Source: Marinilactibacillus sp. Marseille-P9653 (GTDB lineage Bacteria; Bacillota; Bacilli; Lactobacillales; Carnobacteriaceae_A). Taken from it: 64,000 nucleotides of DNA. Location of the stretch: the NCBI RefSeq assembly GCF_916618885.1, contig NZ_CAKAKH010000001.1, positions 248,001-312,000 on the forward strand, given 5' to 3'. The notes beneath the pieces were generated by a model that was not told the origin of the DNA, made no database searches, and worked only from the letters and a program-made list of their open reading frames with translations. Shown here piece by piece: positions 40,826 through 51,771 of the stretch (position 1 is the stretch's first letter; every line of letters begins with the position of its first letter). Made by a program: the position numbers and the translations under genes.

Positions 40826-41284
40826 TTAAATTTCTGTCAATGCAATGGGTTCTCTTACTTTAAGCAACATATCGTAGTGAGCAATGTTCTCGTCGTAATA
40901 CATATCGGAAATGATTTCAAACCCAAATGATTCGTAAAAATCTTTCAAGTAAGCTTCTGCTTGAATCTGAACTTCTCTTTTAGGATAACGAACGGAAATG
41001 TAATTTAAAGCGACTTTAAGTAATTCTCTTCCGTTTCCGATTCCTCTGGAATGCTCAGGTACAAGAACACGACCAAGCCAGATCTTATTGTCTTTATAGT
41101 AGATTCGACAATAAGCATTGATGGTGTCTTTACACCGTTTAACCAAATGGATAGCTTGTAGATCAATATCATCCACTTCCTGAAAAGCGGCTCCTTGTTC
41201 TACAACGAAAACCTTGGTACGTTCTCTTAAAATCGAATGAAGCTCTTTAGCGCTTAATTCTTCTAATTGTTTAAACTGCCACAT
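40826..41284 (-). CDS. elaA: ElaA-type GNAT acetyltransferase
   Basis: A 152-residue enzyme matching ElaA: RERTKVFVVEQGAAFQEVDDIDLQAIHL at about 21-48 is the ElaA signature, then WLGRVLVPEHSRGIGNGRELL with the acetyl-CoA loop, and FYESFGFEIISDMYYDENIAH at the end. The substrate is unknown. AGGAGG precedes ATG and overlaps the stop of an upstream gene remnant, showing it was once second in an operon. Confidence 0.88.
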   Translation of the reverse strand: MWQFKQLEELSAKELHSILRERTKVFVVEQGAAFQEVDDIDLQAIHLVKRCKDTINAYCRIYYKDNKIWLGRVLVPEHSRGIGNGRELLKVALNYISVRYPKREVQIQAEAYLKDFYESFGFEIISDMYYDENIAHYDMLLKVREPIALTEI

Positions 41285-41302
41285 ATGATTAAAGTAATCC
41301 TC

Positions 41303-41395
41303 CTAGTCGATGACGAGCTCTTTAAGCTGCGCACCTTCAGTAAATGAGAAGTTAGCTCCCTCTCGCGAAATGTTGTTCTTCCTGTACAGTATACA
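41303..41395 (-). pseudogene. 3' remnant of an unidentified gene upstream of elaA
   Basis: The minus frame ending at TAG 41303-41305 reads NISREGANFSFTEGAQLKELVID, a plausible protein end immediately before the elaA ribosome site. Upstream the frame has no start and the DNA loses coding character. It looks like the surviving end of a gene removed by rearrangement. I cannot name it. Confidence 0.35.
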
Positions 41396-41949
41396 TAAAA
41401 TAAAAAGATTCTCAAATGTCATTTTAAAGGGACTATTTTGGAAACGAATCAAGCGAGGTAAATGGCGTAAGAACGGCATTAACAGAGGGGATTTTGAGTT
41501 GATCTACTTACGAATAAGAAGTGATTGGTTGTGGTTTGATTTAGGAGATTAATTATCTGAAGTGAAAAGGAGAAAAACGAGCAAATTGCTCTTAGCTGAC
41601 GAAAAAAATAAAAGAATTAAACATCCTTATACACAACAAAAGAGCCTGAACTTTTCAGTCCAGACTCTTTTAAGGGTCGCGCATATAAAGTTGAGAGGCA
41701 TTATACACGCTAGGGTAGAGGCATTTATCATGCTACGAATCGACTTATATCGGCTTTAAGCAAGGAGAAAAAATAGATAGGAGTCAAGCCGTCAATTTCA
41801 TAACTTGTGTCTAATTGTACTACAAAAGAAAACGGTTTTTAAATTATAGTCATATAATGTTAAAATTTGTTGAGAAAGGGGAACAAGCTATACCAATTTG
41901 ATTTTTTTGTTCCCTTTTGAGGGTGTTTAGTAAAGATTGCGTAAAGGGA
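41396..41949. other. Decayed non-coding stretch between elaA and the Rgg gene
   Basis: No convincing gene. A hairpin at 41638-41672 (AAAAGAG...CTCTTTT with internal mismatches) and a good terminator at 41875-41918 are present. Short frames on both strands lack ribosome sites. Confidence 0.5.
41875..41918 (-). terminator. Terminator of the Rgg regulator gene
   Basis: AAAGGGGAACAA (41875-41886) and TTGTTCCCTTTT (41907-41918) form an 11-12 base stem just after the leftward rgg stop. Confidence 0.75.
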
Positions 41950-42837
41950 TCATGCTAAAAACACTCGAACTTCTTCCTCTAAGCGTTGCTTCAAATTCTC
42001 TTCTTCTATAACTTCGAGTATATTTGTTCCTTTACGGATCCATTTTTCTCCGGTAGGATCTCCAGACTGGATCAAAGAGACGCCTTTTCTGGCATAACAG
42101 ACCGCAAGCATATCATGTTTTTTTAATTCTTTTGCATAAAGAATCAAATTCTCTAAAGAGGTTAAAGCTTTACTATATTGATGGTTATCGATCAATAAGT
42201 AAACAAGATTAAACTGAAAATTGAATCTTAAATCGTTACTAGCTCTATAGTCTTCGTACTTATCTAATTGGGTGATTGCTCTATCTGAGATATGGATGGC
42301 TGAGTCTGCATTGAAAAAGTACAAGATATTATTTACTAGATAAATTTCAGTGAGTCTCCATTCATCAAAGCGTTCAAGACGATTCCAGACAGGCTGAACA
42401 TATTTTCTAGCTAGTCGAATATCGTGAGTTTGAGCAAAGACGATTAAACCGGTATAGATTGCTTCGATGTCTTTAATAATGGGGTCCTCATTGTATTTCA
42501 AGTAATGAGAAACTTCGTCCTTCAATTTCTCTAATTCCTTAGGATCGTTGTAACTTTGAGAAATAAATGCATAAACGAGCGTACCTTTTTTAGAATGGCT
42601 GTAGTTTCCTTGAATGAATAAAAATTCTTCCACTGTCATTTCAAGGCGATCTAAGATTGCGAACAATTTTGGAGCAGAAGGTTCGGTCTCTTCTCGCTCA
42701 ATTTTAGAATAAGTAGATTGACGCATGATGCCTTGAGCAACTTGCTTTTGAGTATACCCTTTTGATTCTCGTATCTTTCGAAGTAGCTTTCCGGATAGTT
42801 GATTAAAAGGTGCTTGGTTCTCTTCGAAATGATCCAT
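41950..42837 (-). CDS. Rgg/GadR/MutR family transcriptional regulator
   Basis: A 295-residue regulator. The N-terminal Xre HTH is LLRKIRESKGYTQKQVAQGIMRQSTYSKIEREETEPSAPKLF (about residues 18-60); the rest is a helical repeat domain of the Rgg type, with FNFQFNLVYLLIDNHQYSKALTSLENLILYAKEL (about 205-240). Rgg proteins sense short peptides in streptococci and relatives. No small peptide gene is visible next to it; the promoter side is occupied by an IS element starting about 110 bases upstream, which may have changed its expression. Confidence 0.85.
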   Translation of the reverse strand: MDHFEENQAPFNQLSGKLLRKIRESKGYTQKQVAQGIMRQSTYSKIEREETEPSAPKLFAILDRLEMTVEEFLFIQGNYSHSKKGTLVYAFISQSYNDPKELEKLKDEVSHYLKYNEDPIIKDIEAIYTGLIVFAQTHDIRLARKYVQPVWNRLERFDEWRLTEIYLVNNILYFFNADSAIHISDRAITQLDKYEDYRASNDLRFNFQFNLVYLLIDNHQYSKALTSLENLILYAKELKKHDMLAVCYARKGVSLIQSGDPTGEKWIRKGTNILEVIEEENLKQRLEEEVRVFLA

Positions 42838-43015
42838 AGTTACCCTCTTTTGTTAAGTTCAATTTATTAAAATTATACTATTTATTGGATTGGATTACCA
42901 TATAACGATTCATTTTAACTATTTGAAATAGGGTTAAATTGGATAGGTTACACTCAGTTGGACAGAAAAGATAAGGTGTGTATACTAAACACAACATACA
43001 CAGGAGGAATCTATC

Positions 43016-43309
43016 ATGTCTACTCGTCGTCCACGTCGAACTTATACAGAAGAATTTAAGAAACAAATTGTTGATTTACACAAAGCAGGAAAATCAAGAA
43101 AAGAAATCATAGAAGAATATGATCTTACAGGATCGGCTTTTGACAAATGGGTACGTCAACATAGTCAAACCGGTTCATTCAAAGAAAGAGATAACTTAAC
43201 ACCTGAACAGAAAGAATTGAAAGAATTAAGGAAAGCAAATACCCAGCTTAAGATGGAAAATGATATTTTAAAGCAAGCGGCGCTGATATTCGGGCGAAAG
43301 TCGAAGTAA
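43016..43309 (+). CDS. IS3-family transposase OrfA
   Basis: A 97-residue protein: RRTYTEEFKKQIVDLHKAGKSRKEIIEEYDLTGSAFDKWVRQH is the HTH_Tnp_1 domain, followed by a leucine-zipper helix (LKELRKANTQLKMENDILKQAALIF, about 65-92). It ends GRKSK. It binds IS ends and provides the N-terminus of the frameshifted full transposase. Confidence 0.88.
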   Translation: MSTRRPRRTYTEEFKKQIVDLHKAGKSRKEIIEEYDLTGSAFDKWVRQHSQTGSFKERDNLTPEQKELKELRKANTQLKMENDILKQAALIFGRKSK

Positions 43310-44199
43310 TCAAACGCAACAAACATAACTATTCTATATCAGCGATGTGCCGTGCCCTTAAGATCAGTAGAGGATCTTATTATTACGAAGTAATAAAGAA
43401 AGAAAGTGACGCGGAACTCGAACAAGCGATTATTGAAGAGTTTGCCAAAAGCAAAAACAATTATGGCACGCGTAAACTGAAGAAAAGATTGAAGAAGCGT
43501 GCGTTTATCGTATCTCGTCGGAGAATTGGACACATTAGGAAAAAGTTTCATCTGGTGTCCAAGTATGATAGACCATCATACAAACCACAAAAGAGTGGAG
43601 TCAATCAAGCGAAGATTGAAAACGCATTGAACCGTGAGTTCAATCCGAAAGAGCCGATGAAAGCTATCGTCACGGACTTGACCTATGTCAAAGTTGCCAA
43701 TAAGTGGTTCTATGTTTGTTTTATTTTAGACTTGTTTAACCGCGAGATCATCGGGTATTCTGCTGGTCCCAATAAGACAGCTGACTTAGTCCTGCAGGCT
43801 CTCGCTACAGTTAAGGGTGATTTACATACGGTCAACGTGTTCCATACTGACCGGGGAAAAGAATTCGACAACCATACTATTGATGAGTTACTGGATACCT
43901 TTGATATTGTGCGCTCGTTAAGTAGAAAAGGGAATCCTTACGACAATGCCGTAGCGGAGTCCACGTATAAATCATTTAAGTTTGAATTTGTCTACGACAA
44001 CACATTCCATACACTCTATGAACTGCAGGTCCAACTTATGGACTACGTCCATTGGTGGAATCATTTTCGCCCACATGGATCATTGGACTACGAATCTCCT
44101 ATCGATTATCGAAAAGATTGGGAACAGGAACAGTCTGAAATGGAAGTCTGCAAATCCGTTGTTCCCCAGCTGGTCGAAACTAGCCTCTCATTCAGTTAG
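43292..44199 (+). CDS. IS3-family transposase OrfB (DDE catalytic part, -1 frame)
   Basis: The -1 frame is open before its first ATG (43345), reading ADIRAKVEVIKRNKHNYSISAMCRALKI, so it is entered by frameshifting near 43290. It has the HTH_21 region (NNYGTRKLKKRLKKRAFIVSRRRIGHI) and the rve core, with D in VTDLTYVK, D in FHTDRGKEF and E in DNAVAESTYKSFKFE, the IS3 DDE triad, and YVHWWNHFRPHGSLDYESP. It appears intact. Confidence 0.9.
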
Positions 44200-44262
44200 A
44201 GAGGCAGAAGGAAAGTGAACTCAATCATCATTTACACCTTATAATTTTTGTTCAAAAAAGTG

Positions 44263-44291
44263 TTGACATACCAAATGTACATATAGATATT
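44263..44291 (+). promoter_or_regulatory. Probable promoter of the rsmG-parAB operon
   Basis: TTGACA (44263-44268), 17-base spacer, GATATT (44286-44291). It lies about 250 bases before rsmG and just outside the IS end. Confidence 0.5.
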
Positions 44292-44495
44292 TCATTTATA
44301 TTGTAAGATCGTTTAACAGGCTGATTAAATAAAGTAGAACACTTTTTTAAAGAGATACAAAGGAATTCAGTGAATTTTGATTACGATTGAATTTTGTACA
44401 GAAGTGTGTCCGATTTTTTGTGGTTTTTATGAAACAATTACGCTCAAAGCATTGTATTCATAAGGGATTTAGTATAAAGTGAAGAGAGTGATTTT

Positions 44496-44517
44496 GTGAA
44501 ACAAATAGCTGTTTCAC
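44496..44517. promoter_or_regulatory. Inverted parS-like half-sites before rsmG
   Basis: GTGAAACA (44496-44503) and TGTTTCAC (44510-44517) are the two halves of the parS consensus TGTTTCACGTGAAACA, but in outward order with a 6-base gap. It could be a degenerate ParB site or only an RNA hairpin over the leader. Confidence 0.35.
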
Positions 44518-44543
44518 GAGTCAATATAAAAGGAGTTTTGGTT

Positions 44544-45260
44544 ATGAATCCAGAAGAATTTAGAGCCGAGTTAGAACGTCGTGGTTTGCCAATCACTGAC
44601 GAAAAAATGACTCAATTCAAACTTTATTTAGAACTACTTCAAGAATGGAATGAAAAAATCAATCTGACTGCCATTACAGAGCAAGAAGAAGTGTATCTAA
44701 AACATTTCTACGACTCTTTGACAGCTGGACTTTATGTAGATTTTAGTAAAGGGGTCCACAGCTTATGCGATGTAGGCTCAGGTGCTGGCTTTCCCAGTAT
44801 CCCCCTGAAAATTCTTTATCCAGAATTATCGATCACAATCGTAGATTCACTGAAAAAAAGAATCAACTTTTTAGAAGTTGTCGTAGATGCACTGAACTTA
44901 ACGGGTGTAGAGCTCTTGCATGACCGCGCTGAAACGTTTGGTCAAAACAAACAGTATAGAGCAACTTATGATTTTGTAACCGCTAGAGCGGTTGCTAGAA
45001 TGAGCGTTCTTGCTGAATTATGTTTGCCACTTGTTAAAAAAGGTGGATCCTTTATTGCGATGAAAGCAGCACATGCGCCTGAAGAATTAAAGGACGCAGA
45101 AAAAGCCATTGCTACACTTGGTGGGAAGATCAAAGATGACTTTTCTTTTGAGTTGCCAAGCGAAGCAGGCGAAAGACACATTATTATGATCGACAAAAAG
45201 AAAGAAACACCAAACAAATACCCTAGAAAACCAGGAACACCAAACAAGACCCCATTATAA
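44544..45260 (+). CDS. rsmG: 16S rRNA (guanine-527-N7) methyltransferase RsmG
   Basis: A 238-residue SAM-dependent enzyme (formerly GidB). Motifs: [14 protein letters not shown] near residue 40, the SAM site [13 protein letters not shown] (about 72-84), [19 protein letters not shown], and [12 protein letters not shown]. It methylates G527 in the 530 loop of 16S rRNA; loss gives low-level streptomycin resistance. ATG 44544 follows AAAGGAGTTTTGGTT; the longer frame from 44496 is rejected. It heads the rsmG-soj-parB block near the origin. Confidence 0.94.
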   Translation: MNPEEFRAELERRGLPITDEKMTQFKLYLELLQEWNEKINLTAITEQEEVYLKHFYDSLTAGLYVDFSKGVHSLCDVGSGAGFPSIPLKILYPELSITIVDSLKKRINFLEVVVDALNLTGVELLHDRAETFGQNKQYRATYDFVTARAVARMSVLAELCLPLVKKGGSFIAMKAAHAPEELKDAEKAIATLGGKIKDDFSFELPSEAGERHIIMIDKKKETPNKYPRKPGTPNKTPL

Positions 45261-45288
45261 TTAGAAAATGAAAGTCTGGAGGATTCAA

Positions 45289-46053
45289 ATGGCGCAGATT
45301 ATTGCCGTTGCGAACCAAAAGGGTGGTGTAGGTAAAACAACTACGACTGTCAATTTGGGTGCATCACTTGCTTATGCAGGGAAGAAAATATTATTGATTG
45401 ATATGGACGCACAAGGGAATGCTACAAGTGGATTAGGCATTCGTAAAGGAGAAGTTGATAGAGATATTTACGATGTTTTAATTAACGAAGTACCTCTTGA
45501 AGAAGTCATTTTGCCTACTAGTAGAGAAAATCTCTCTATTGTACCTGCTACGATTCAACTGGCAGGAGCAGAAGTTGAACTGACGAGTCTTATGGCTAGA
45601 GAAACACGACTTAAAAGAGCGATTGAAACCATTGATGAAGGTTATGACTATGTATTGATTGATTGCCCGCCATCTTTGGGTCATTTGACAATCAATGCTT
45701 TTACAGCGAGTGATTCTGTCTTGATTCCGGTTCAGTGTGAATACTATGCGCTTGAAGGATTGAGTCAGTTATTGAATACGGTCCGCCTTGTTCAGAAACA
45801 TTTCAATAAAGAATTGAAAGTAGAAGGCGTACTCTTAACGATGCTGGATGCAAGAACAAACCTTGGATTCGAAGTCGTTAACGAAGTGAAAAAATATTTT
45901 CGCGAAAAAGTTTACAATACAATCATCCCAAGAAACATTCGCTTGTCCGAAGCACCAAGTTACGGACTTTCGATCATTGACTATGATTTAAGGTCGAAAG
46001 GTGCAGAAGTCTACCAAGAGTTAGCGAAGGAAGTGATGACGAATGGTAAATAA
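45289..46053 (+). CDS. soj: Chromosome partitioning ATPase ParA/Soj
   Basis: A 254-residue P-loop ATPase. It starts MAQIIAVANQKGGVGKTTTTV, containing the deviant Walker A (KGGVGKTT). DMDAQGNATSGLG and YVLIDCPPSLG are the switch and Walker B motifs. It acts with ParB and parS in chromosome segregation and in control of DnaA. GGAGGATTCAA precedes ATG 45289, so the extra upstream codons are not used. It overlaps parB by 11 bases. Confidence 0.95.
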   Translation: MAQIIAVANQKGGVGKTTTTVNLGASLAYAGKKILLIDMDAQGNATSGLGIRKGEVDRDIYDVLINEVPLEEVILPTSRENLSIVPATIQLAGAEVELTSLMARETRLKRAIETIDEGYDYVLIDCPPSLGHLTINAFTASDSVLIPVQCEYYALEGLSQLLNTVRLVQKHFNKELKVEGVLLTMLDARTNLGFEVVNEVKKYFREKVYNTIIPRNIRLSEAPSYGLSIIDYDLRSKGAEVYQELAKEVMTNGK

Positions 46054-46924
46054 GAAAAAAGGATTAGGCCGTGGAATCGATGCATTGTTTGATGTGCCAG
46101 ATTTCGAAAAAGAAGTGAATCGTGACGACGAGCGTGTAGAATTGATTGCACTTGATGAAATTCGTCCGAATCCCTATCAACCTAGAAGACATTTTGATGA
46201 GGCAGCACTGAACGAGCTTGCGAGTTCTATCGAGGTATCTGGTGTACTTCAACCTATTATCCTGAGAAAATCTTCCGTAAAAGGATATGAAATTATAGCC
46301 GGAGAACGTCGCTTTAGAGCATCTAAGATTGCTGGAAAAGAGACGGTTCCAGCTATCATTCGTGAATTAGACGAAGAAGTTATGATGCAAGTTGCGATAC
46401 TTGAAAACTTGCAACGGGAAGATCTGACATCACTTGAAGAAGCGGAAGCTTATAATATGATGATGGAAAAATTGTCTATGACTCAAGAAAAAGTAGCCGA
46501 AAAACTAGGCAAAAGCCGTTCTTACATCGCCAATCATTTGAGATTATTAACATTACCGATAGAAGTGAAAAATCTTCTTCAGGAAAACAAATTGTCTAAC
46601 GGACAAGCGAGAACACTGCTAGGTCTTAAAGATAAGAAAAAACTAACAAAACTTGCAAGACGTACGGTTAAAGAAGGCCTTACAGTAAGACAATTAGAAC
46701 TTCTGGTAGCGGAAGCAAATCAGAAGCCTAAAACAGAGCCTAGCGCAAAAGTAGAAGTAGATAAATCTATTTACATCAAACGTTCGGAAGAATTGTTAAC
46801 AGATAAATTTGGAACGAGCGTAGTGATACGAGAAAAAGGTAAAAAAGGTAAGATTGAAATTGAGTATGTCTCTCAAGATGATTTGAATCGGATATTAGAA
46901 GATTTAAATATTGATTTTGATTGA
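46043..46924 (+). CDS. parB: Chromosome partitioning protein ParB/Spo0J
   Basis: A 293-residue protein. It begins with KKGLGRGIDALF. The CTP-binding N-domain holds NPYQPRR and the ParB boxes GERRFRASKIAG (about 93-104) and ENLQREDLTSLEEAEAY. The HTH is TQEKVAEKLGKSRSYIANHLRLL (about 151-173), and the C-terminal dimer region ends NRILEDLNIDFD. It loads onto parS and spreads as a CTP clamp. Only one ParB-like gene is present in this block. Confidence 0.95.
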   Translation: MVNKKKGLGRGIDALFDVPDFEKEVNRDDERVELIALDEIRPNPYQPRRHFDEAALNELASSIEVSGVLQPIILRKSSVKGYEIIAGERRFRASKIAGKETVPAIIRELDEEVMMQVAILENLQREDLTSLEEAEAYNMMMEKLSMTQEKVAEKLGKSRSYIANHLRLLTLPIEVKNLLQENKLSNGQARTLLGLKDKKKLTKLARRTVKEGLTVRQLELLVAEANQKPKTEPSAKVEVDKSIYIKRSEELLTDKFGTSVVIREKGKKGKIEIEYVSQDDLNRILEDLNIDFD

Positions 46925-46942
46925 TTCAGGAGGCAAAAGCAA

Positions 46943-47146
46943 ATGGATAAAGCATACGAACTGAATGACATCGTTGAAATGAAGAAAAAGCATCCTTGTG
47001 GTGTAAACCGTTGGGCCATTATTAGAATGGGCGCGGACATCCGTGTAAAATGTGAGGGATGCGGCCAGTTAGTACTGATGCCTAGACGAGAGTTTGAAAG
47101 AAAAATGAAAAAGGTTCTAGTTAAAGCAGATGCAACTGAATCTTAA
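46943..47146 (+). CDS. DUF951 family protein
   Basis: A 67-residue protein: LNDIVEMKKKHPCGVNRWAIIRMGADIRVKCEGCGQLVLMPR. The conserved CG and CEGC cysteines suggest zinc binding. The family sits almost always between parB and ychF in Firmicutes, as here. Function is unknown; a small OB- or zinc-ribbon fold that may bind nucleic acid is a guess. AGGAGGCAAAAGCAA precedes ATG. Confidence 0.9.
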   Translation: MDKAYELNDIVEMKKKHPCGVNRWAIIRMGADIRVKCEGCGQLVLMPRREFERKMKKVLVKADATES

Positions 47147-47204
47147 TTATTCTGTAAAATAGCTAGACTAAAAATTATGAGGAAAAGAAAGGTGAATACA
47201 AAGA

Positions 47205-48305
47205 ATGCCTTTAACAGCAGGAATCGTCGGTTTACCAAACGTCGGAAAATCGACATTATTTAATGCCATTACAAAAGCAGGAGTCGAAGCAGCAAATTAT
47301 CCGTTTGCGACTATTGACCCCAACGTAGGAATCGTAGAAGTACCAGACCGTAGACTAGACAGATTAAAAGAACTCGTTAATCCTAAAAAGGTAGTTCCCA
47401 CTACTTTTGAATTCACAGATATTGCAGGTATTGTAAAAGGTGCCAGTAAAGGGGAAGGACTAGGAAACAAGTTCCTAGCTAACATCCGTGAAGTAGACGC
47501 AATTTGTCACGTGGTTCGTTGTTTTGAAGATGAAAACATTACGCATGTATCTGGATCCGTAAATCCAGCTGATGATATCGAAACTATCAACTTGGAACTT
47601 GCGCTTGCAGACTTAGACGCAGTGGAAAAACGCTACGATCGCGTTAAAAGACAAGCTAAATCCAAAGACAAAGAGTCTATGGAAATGGTAGCTGTACTAG
47701 AAAAAATCATTCCTGTTTTAGAAGAAGGCAAACCAGTCAGAATGCTTTCATTTACACCAGAAGAATTGCCGATTGTGAAATCACTCTTCTTGTTAACAAG
47801 TAAACCTGTTTTGTACGTAGCCAATGTTGCAGAAGAAGACATTGCGGATGCAGAAGGTAATGCCTACTTGGAAACAGTGAAAAGTATTGCTGCTGAAGAA
47901 GGAGCAGAAGTTGTAACCATCTCTGCAGCAATCGAAGAAGAAATCGCTGAACTAGACGATGAAGAAAAAGCGATGTTTTTAGAAGATCTTGGCGTAGAAG
48001 AGCCTGGACTAGATAAATTGATTCGTTCTTCTTACGACTTACTGGGACTTGCAACATTCTTTACTGCAGGCGAACAAGAAGTACGGGCGTGGACATTCCG
48101 TAAAGGCATGAAAGCTCCACAAACTGCAGGTGTGATTCATAGTGACTTTGAGCACGGATTTATTCGTGCTGAAACAATTGCCTATGCTGATTACGACGCT
48201 TTAGGAAGCGAAAAAGCGGCAAGAGAAGCGGGTAAATTGCGTTCAGAAGGAAAAGAATATGTCGTACAAGATGGAGATGTCATTCTTTTCAGATTCAACG
48301 TATAA
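47205..48305 (+). CDS. ychF: Ribosome-associated GTPase/ATPase YchF (OLA1 family)
   Basis: A 366-residue protein with G1 [15 protein letters not shown] (8-22), G3 [20 protein letters not shown] (about 69-88), the altered G4 that makes the family prefer ATP, a coiled-coil insertion, and the C-terminal TGS domain ([29 protein letters not shown], about 305-333). It binds ribosomes and affects the oxidative stress response. GGAAAAGAAAGGTG lies upstream. Confidence 0.95.
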   Translation: MPLTAGIVGLPNVGKSTLFNAITKAGVEAANYPFATIDPNVGIVEVPDRRLDRLKELVNPKKVVPTTFEFTDIAGIVKGASKGEGLGNKFLANIREVDAICHVVRCFEDENITHVSGSVNPADDIETINLELALADLDAVEKRYDRVKRQAKSKDKESMEMVAVLEKIIPVLEEGKPVRMLSFTPEELPIVKSLFLLTSKPVLYVANVAEEDIADAEGNAYLETVKSIAAEEGAEVVTISAAIEEEIAELDDEEKAMFLEDLGVEEPGLDKLIRSSYDLLGLATFFTAGEQEVRAWTFRKGMKAPQTAGVIHSDFEHGFIRAETIAYADYDALGSEKAAREAGKLRSEGKEYVVQDGDVILFRFNV

Positions 48306-48335
48306 GAATGCACATATTTAAAGGGGGACATCATC

Positions 48336-49055
48336 TTGTTCAATAAAAAGAAACAAGAGCCTGTCGAACAGCCAGAAAAAATCGCTGAGCTGGCGACTAA
48401 GCAAGAAGAAAATGCAAGAATGAGAGAACAGCTTACAAATAAAAATAGTGAGTATATGTTGAAACTAAACCGAAGCTTGGATGAGCGCGGTGTTTCAGAA
48501 GAAAGAAAAACACTCATCTTTAATGATATGTTGAAGAACATTGTTGAACAACAAGATCATCACCTTACAGCTCGTAAAATTTACGGAACTGTAACAGACC
48601 AAGCAAATTATTTAACAGAGAATCCAACATCCAGTGAACAAAAAGAGGTCGTTCGATCAGAACCTTGGAAGCTGTACATTGATGGTGGATTACTGTTAGG
48701 TGGAATGTTTGCGATCCTTTCAGGGATTTCTGGAATGTTTGGTAGAGGAGATAGTCAAGCAGTAGGTATGCAATTAATGGTACTCATTCTAAACTTTGTT
48801 TTAGGTGGTTTTGCCTTTATGATCATTACCAAGTATGCACCGGTACCAGGAGAAAAAGGTGGATTCATCAAGTATATTCTGGCGACAGTATTAGCGATGA
48901 TGGGTTTTGTACTTTTCATCTCTCTAGGAGCGCTGATTCCAGAAGCAATCAATCCAGTTATTCCTTCACCAATTACTTTAGTCATAGGTGTTGTGGCAAT
49001 TGCAGCTAAATGGTATTTGAAACGCAAGTTAAATACCCAAGGAACGTTATTTTAA
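48336..49055 (+). CDS. DUF1129 family membrane protein
   Basis: A 239-residue protein. A soluble N-terminal half (NSEYMLKLNRSLDERGVSEER, EEQQ-type helix, ARKIYGTV) is followed by four membrane segments (about 105-125, 140-160, 175-195, 205-225) and a basic end. The family is typical of Lactobacillales and Bacillales and usually lies behind ychF, as here. Function is unknown. AAAGGGGGACATCATC precedes the start (TTG 48336 in frame). Confidence 0.85.
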   Translation: MFNKKKQEPVEQPEKIAELATKQEENARMREQLTNKNSEYMLKLNRSLDERGVSEERKTLIFNDMLKNIVEQQDHHLTARKIYGTVTDQANYLTENPTSSEQKEVVRSEPWKLYIDGGLLLGGMFAILSGISGMFGRGDSQAVGMQLMVLILNFVLGGFAFMIITKYAPVPGEKGGFIKYILATVLAMMGFVLFISLGALIPEAINPVIPSPITLVIGVVAIAAKWYLKRKLNTQGTLF

Positions 49056-49062
49056 AAGTAAA

Positions 49063-49116
49063 TTGCAAAAGAGTCTCTTCGAAGCAAATTAAACTTTGGA
49101 AAGGCTCTTTTTTGCA
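49063..49116 (+). terminator. Terminator after the DUF1129 gene
   Basis: TTGCAAAAGAG and CTCTTTTTTGCA pair across a loop of about 31 bases. Confidence 0.6.
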
Positions 49117-49261
49117 TCCATAGAGAGTAAATGCAATCTAAATTGGGGTTTTAAATACGTATTATAAATTAATTTGCAGACAAATAGTTCGCTATTGTAG
49201 CGCTAACAATGAAATTCTCTATTAAGTTTATTAGAAAGTTCTTACATGGGTGAAATGGGTG

Positions 49262-49290
49262 TTGACCTGACCAGATATGGGTGGTAATTT
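49262..49290 (+). promoter_or_regulatory. Probable guaB promoter
   Basis: TTGACC (49262-49267), 17-base spacer, TAATTT (49285-49290), 54 bases before the start codon. I see no purine-riboswitch core upstream of it. Confidence 0.5.
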
Positions 49291-49322
49291 AGTTATTAAA
49301 AATTACGATAGCTAAGGGATAA

Positions 49323-50822
<1,500 letters not shown>

Positions 50823-50837
50823 TTAAAACCATGATTG

Positions 50838-50869
50838 AAAGCATCGAGACTATTCTTGATGCTTTTTTT
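50838..50869 (+). terminator. Terminator after guaB
   Basis: AAAGCATC and GATGCTTTTTTT with a 12-base loop. Confidence 0.8.
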
Positions 50870-50945
50870 GTACTAAAATAGACTATCTTTTAAAGGGGTA
50901 GTTTGCTATTCTATAAGGTATAAACTTAATTTGAAGGAGAATGAA

Positions 50946-51713
50946 ATGAACATTTTTGAAGGATATCCCTTAAGAAAGATATTAAAGAGAGAACAAGCGT
51001 TAATGTGGTTGCTTTCTCCGATTGCATTGCAGTTAATACTAGGTATTATTGTTCCCATACTTCTTTTAGCAACCAATGCAGACGCTGTCGCAAGTCTTTC
51101 ACAAGCTGAGCTTCTTGAGGCTATGGAGCCAGTATTAAATGTCGTAGGCTCAGTTGCTTCTATATTACCGTTATTTATTTTACCTTTAATCATTCTTGGT
51201 AGAAAGATTCCATTAATCAATCGAAAACAACTTAGTCGTGAAGATTGGAAAGTGATCCCGGGATTAAATACACAGGATTGGAAATTTTTAGCTTGGTACA
51301 TACCTGTTTCATTTATTCTTTTGAATATCGGAAGTACATTACTGTCTATGGTTTTCGAGAATTCAGAAGCTATTAATCAAGAAGCTATCGAAGAACTTGT
51401 TGGAGTGACGCCCGCATGGGTGATGTTTTTAATGGTTGTGATTGCTGCTCCCATCGTTGAAGAATGGTTGTTTAGAGGGTTGATTTTATTCCGTCGTGAT
51501 TCACTGGATGCTTCCTGGATTTCTGTTATTGTCAGCTCAATTATATTTGGAGCGTTTCACGTCCCAACGAATATCCCGTCTGCCTTTACCTATATCGGTA
51601 TGGGCTTCATGTTTGCTTACGCAGCTAAACGAACAAAAAGTGTAGAAGCTTCTATTTTTTATCATATGTTAAATAATTCTATAGCTTTCATAGCATTATA
51701 CGCAGTCGTATAA
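50946..51713 (+). CDS. CPBP family intramembrane metalloprotease
   Basis: A 255-residue membrane protein with about seven helices. The active motifs are EEWLFRGLILF (glutamate pair and arginine, about 173-183) and FGAFHVPTN, and a last HMLNN-type histidine in FYHMLNNSIAF. The family (CAAX protease/bacteriocin self-immunity, Abi) is often used for peptide processing or immunity. No bacteriocin gene lies nearby. ATG 50946 follows GAAGGAGAATGAA. Confidence 0.87.
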   Translation: MNIFEGYPLRKILKREQALMWLLSPIALQLILGIIVPILLLATNADAVASLSQAELLEAMEPVLNVVGSVASILPLFILPLIILGRKIPLINRKQLSREDWKVIPGLNTQDWKFLAWYIPVSFILLNIGSTLLSMVFENSEAINQEAIEELVGVTPAWVMFLMVVIAAPIVEEWLFRGLILFRRDSLDASWISVIVSSIIFGAFHVPTNIPSAFTYIGMGFMFAYAAKRTKSVEASIFYHMLNNSIAFIALYAVV

Positions 51714-51720
51714 AAAAGAA

Positions 51721-51771
51721 AAAAAGACCGTAATATCCTCTTGTTTAAATAGAGGATATTACGGTCTTTTT
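51721..51771. terminator. Bidirectional terminator
   Basis: AAAAAGACCGTAATATCCTC and GAGGATATTACGGTCTTTTT form a 20-base perfect stem between convergent genes. Confidence 0.9.

Larger units (their letters stand above)
42950..44230 (+). mobile_element. IS3-family insertion sequence, about 1.3 kb (ends approximate)
   Basis: Two transposase frames related by a -1 shift, read rightwards, with upstream AGGAGGAATCTATC. I could not fix the terminal inverted repeats by eye, so the limits are set just outside the frames. It differs clearly in sequence from the IS at 20.9 kb. Confidence 0.75.

Noticed and set aside
41310..41759. Rightward open frames of 65-80 codons
   Set aside because: No ribosome sites, no recognisable domains, and they run antisense to the gene remnant or through hairpins.
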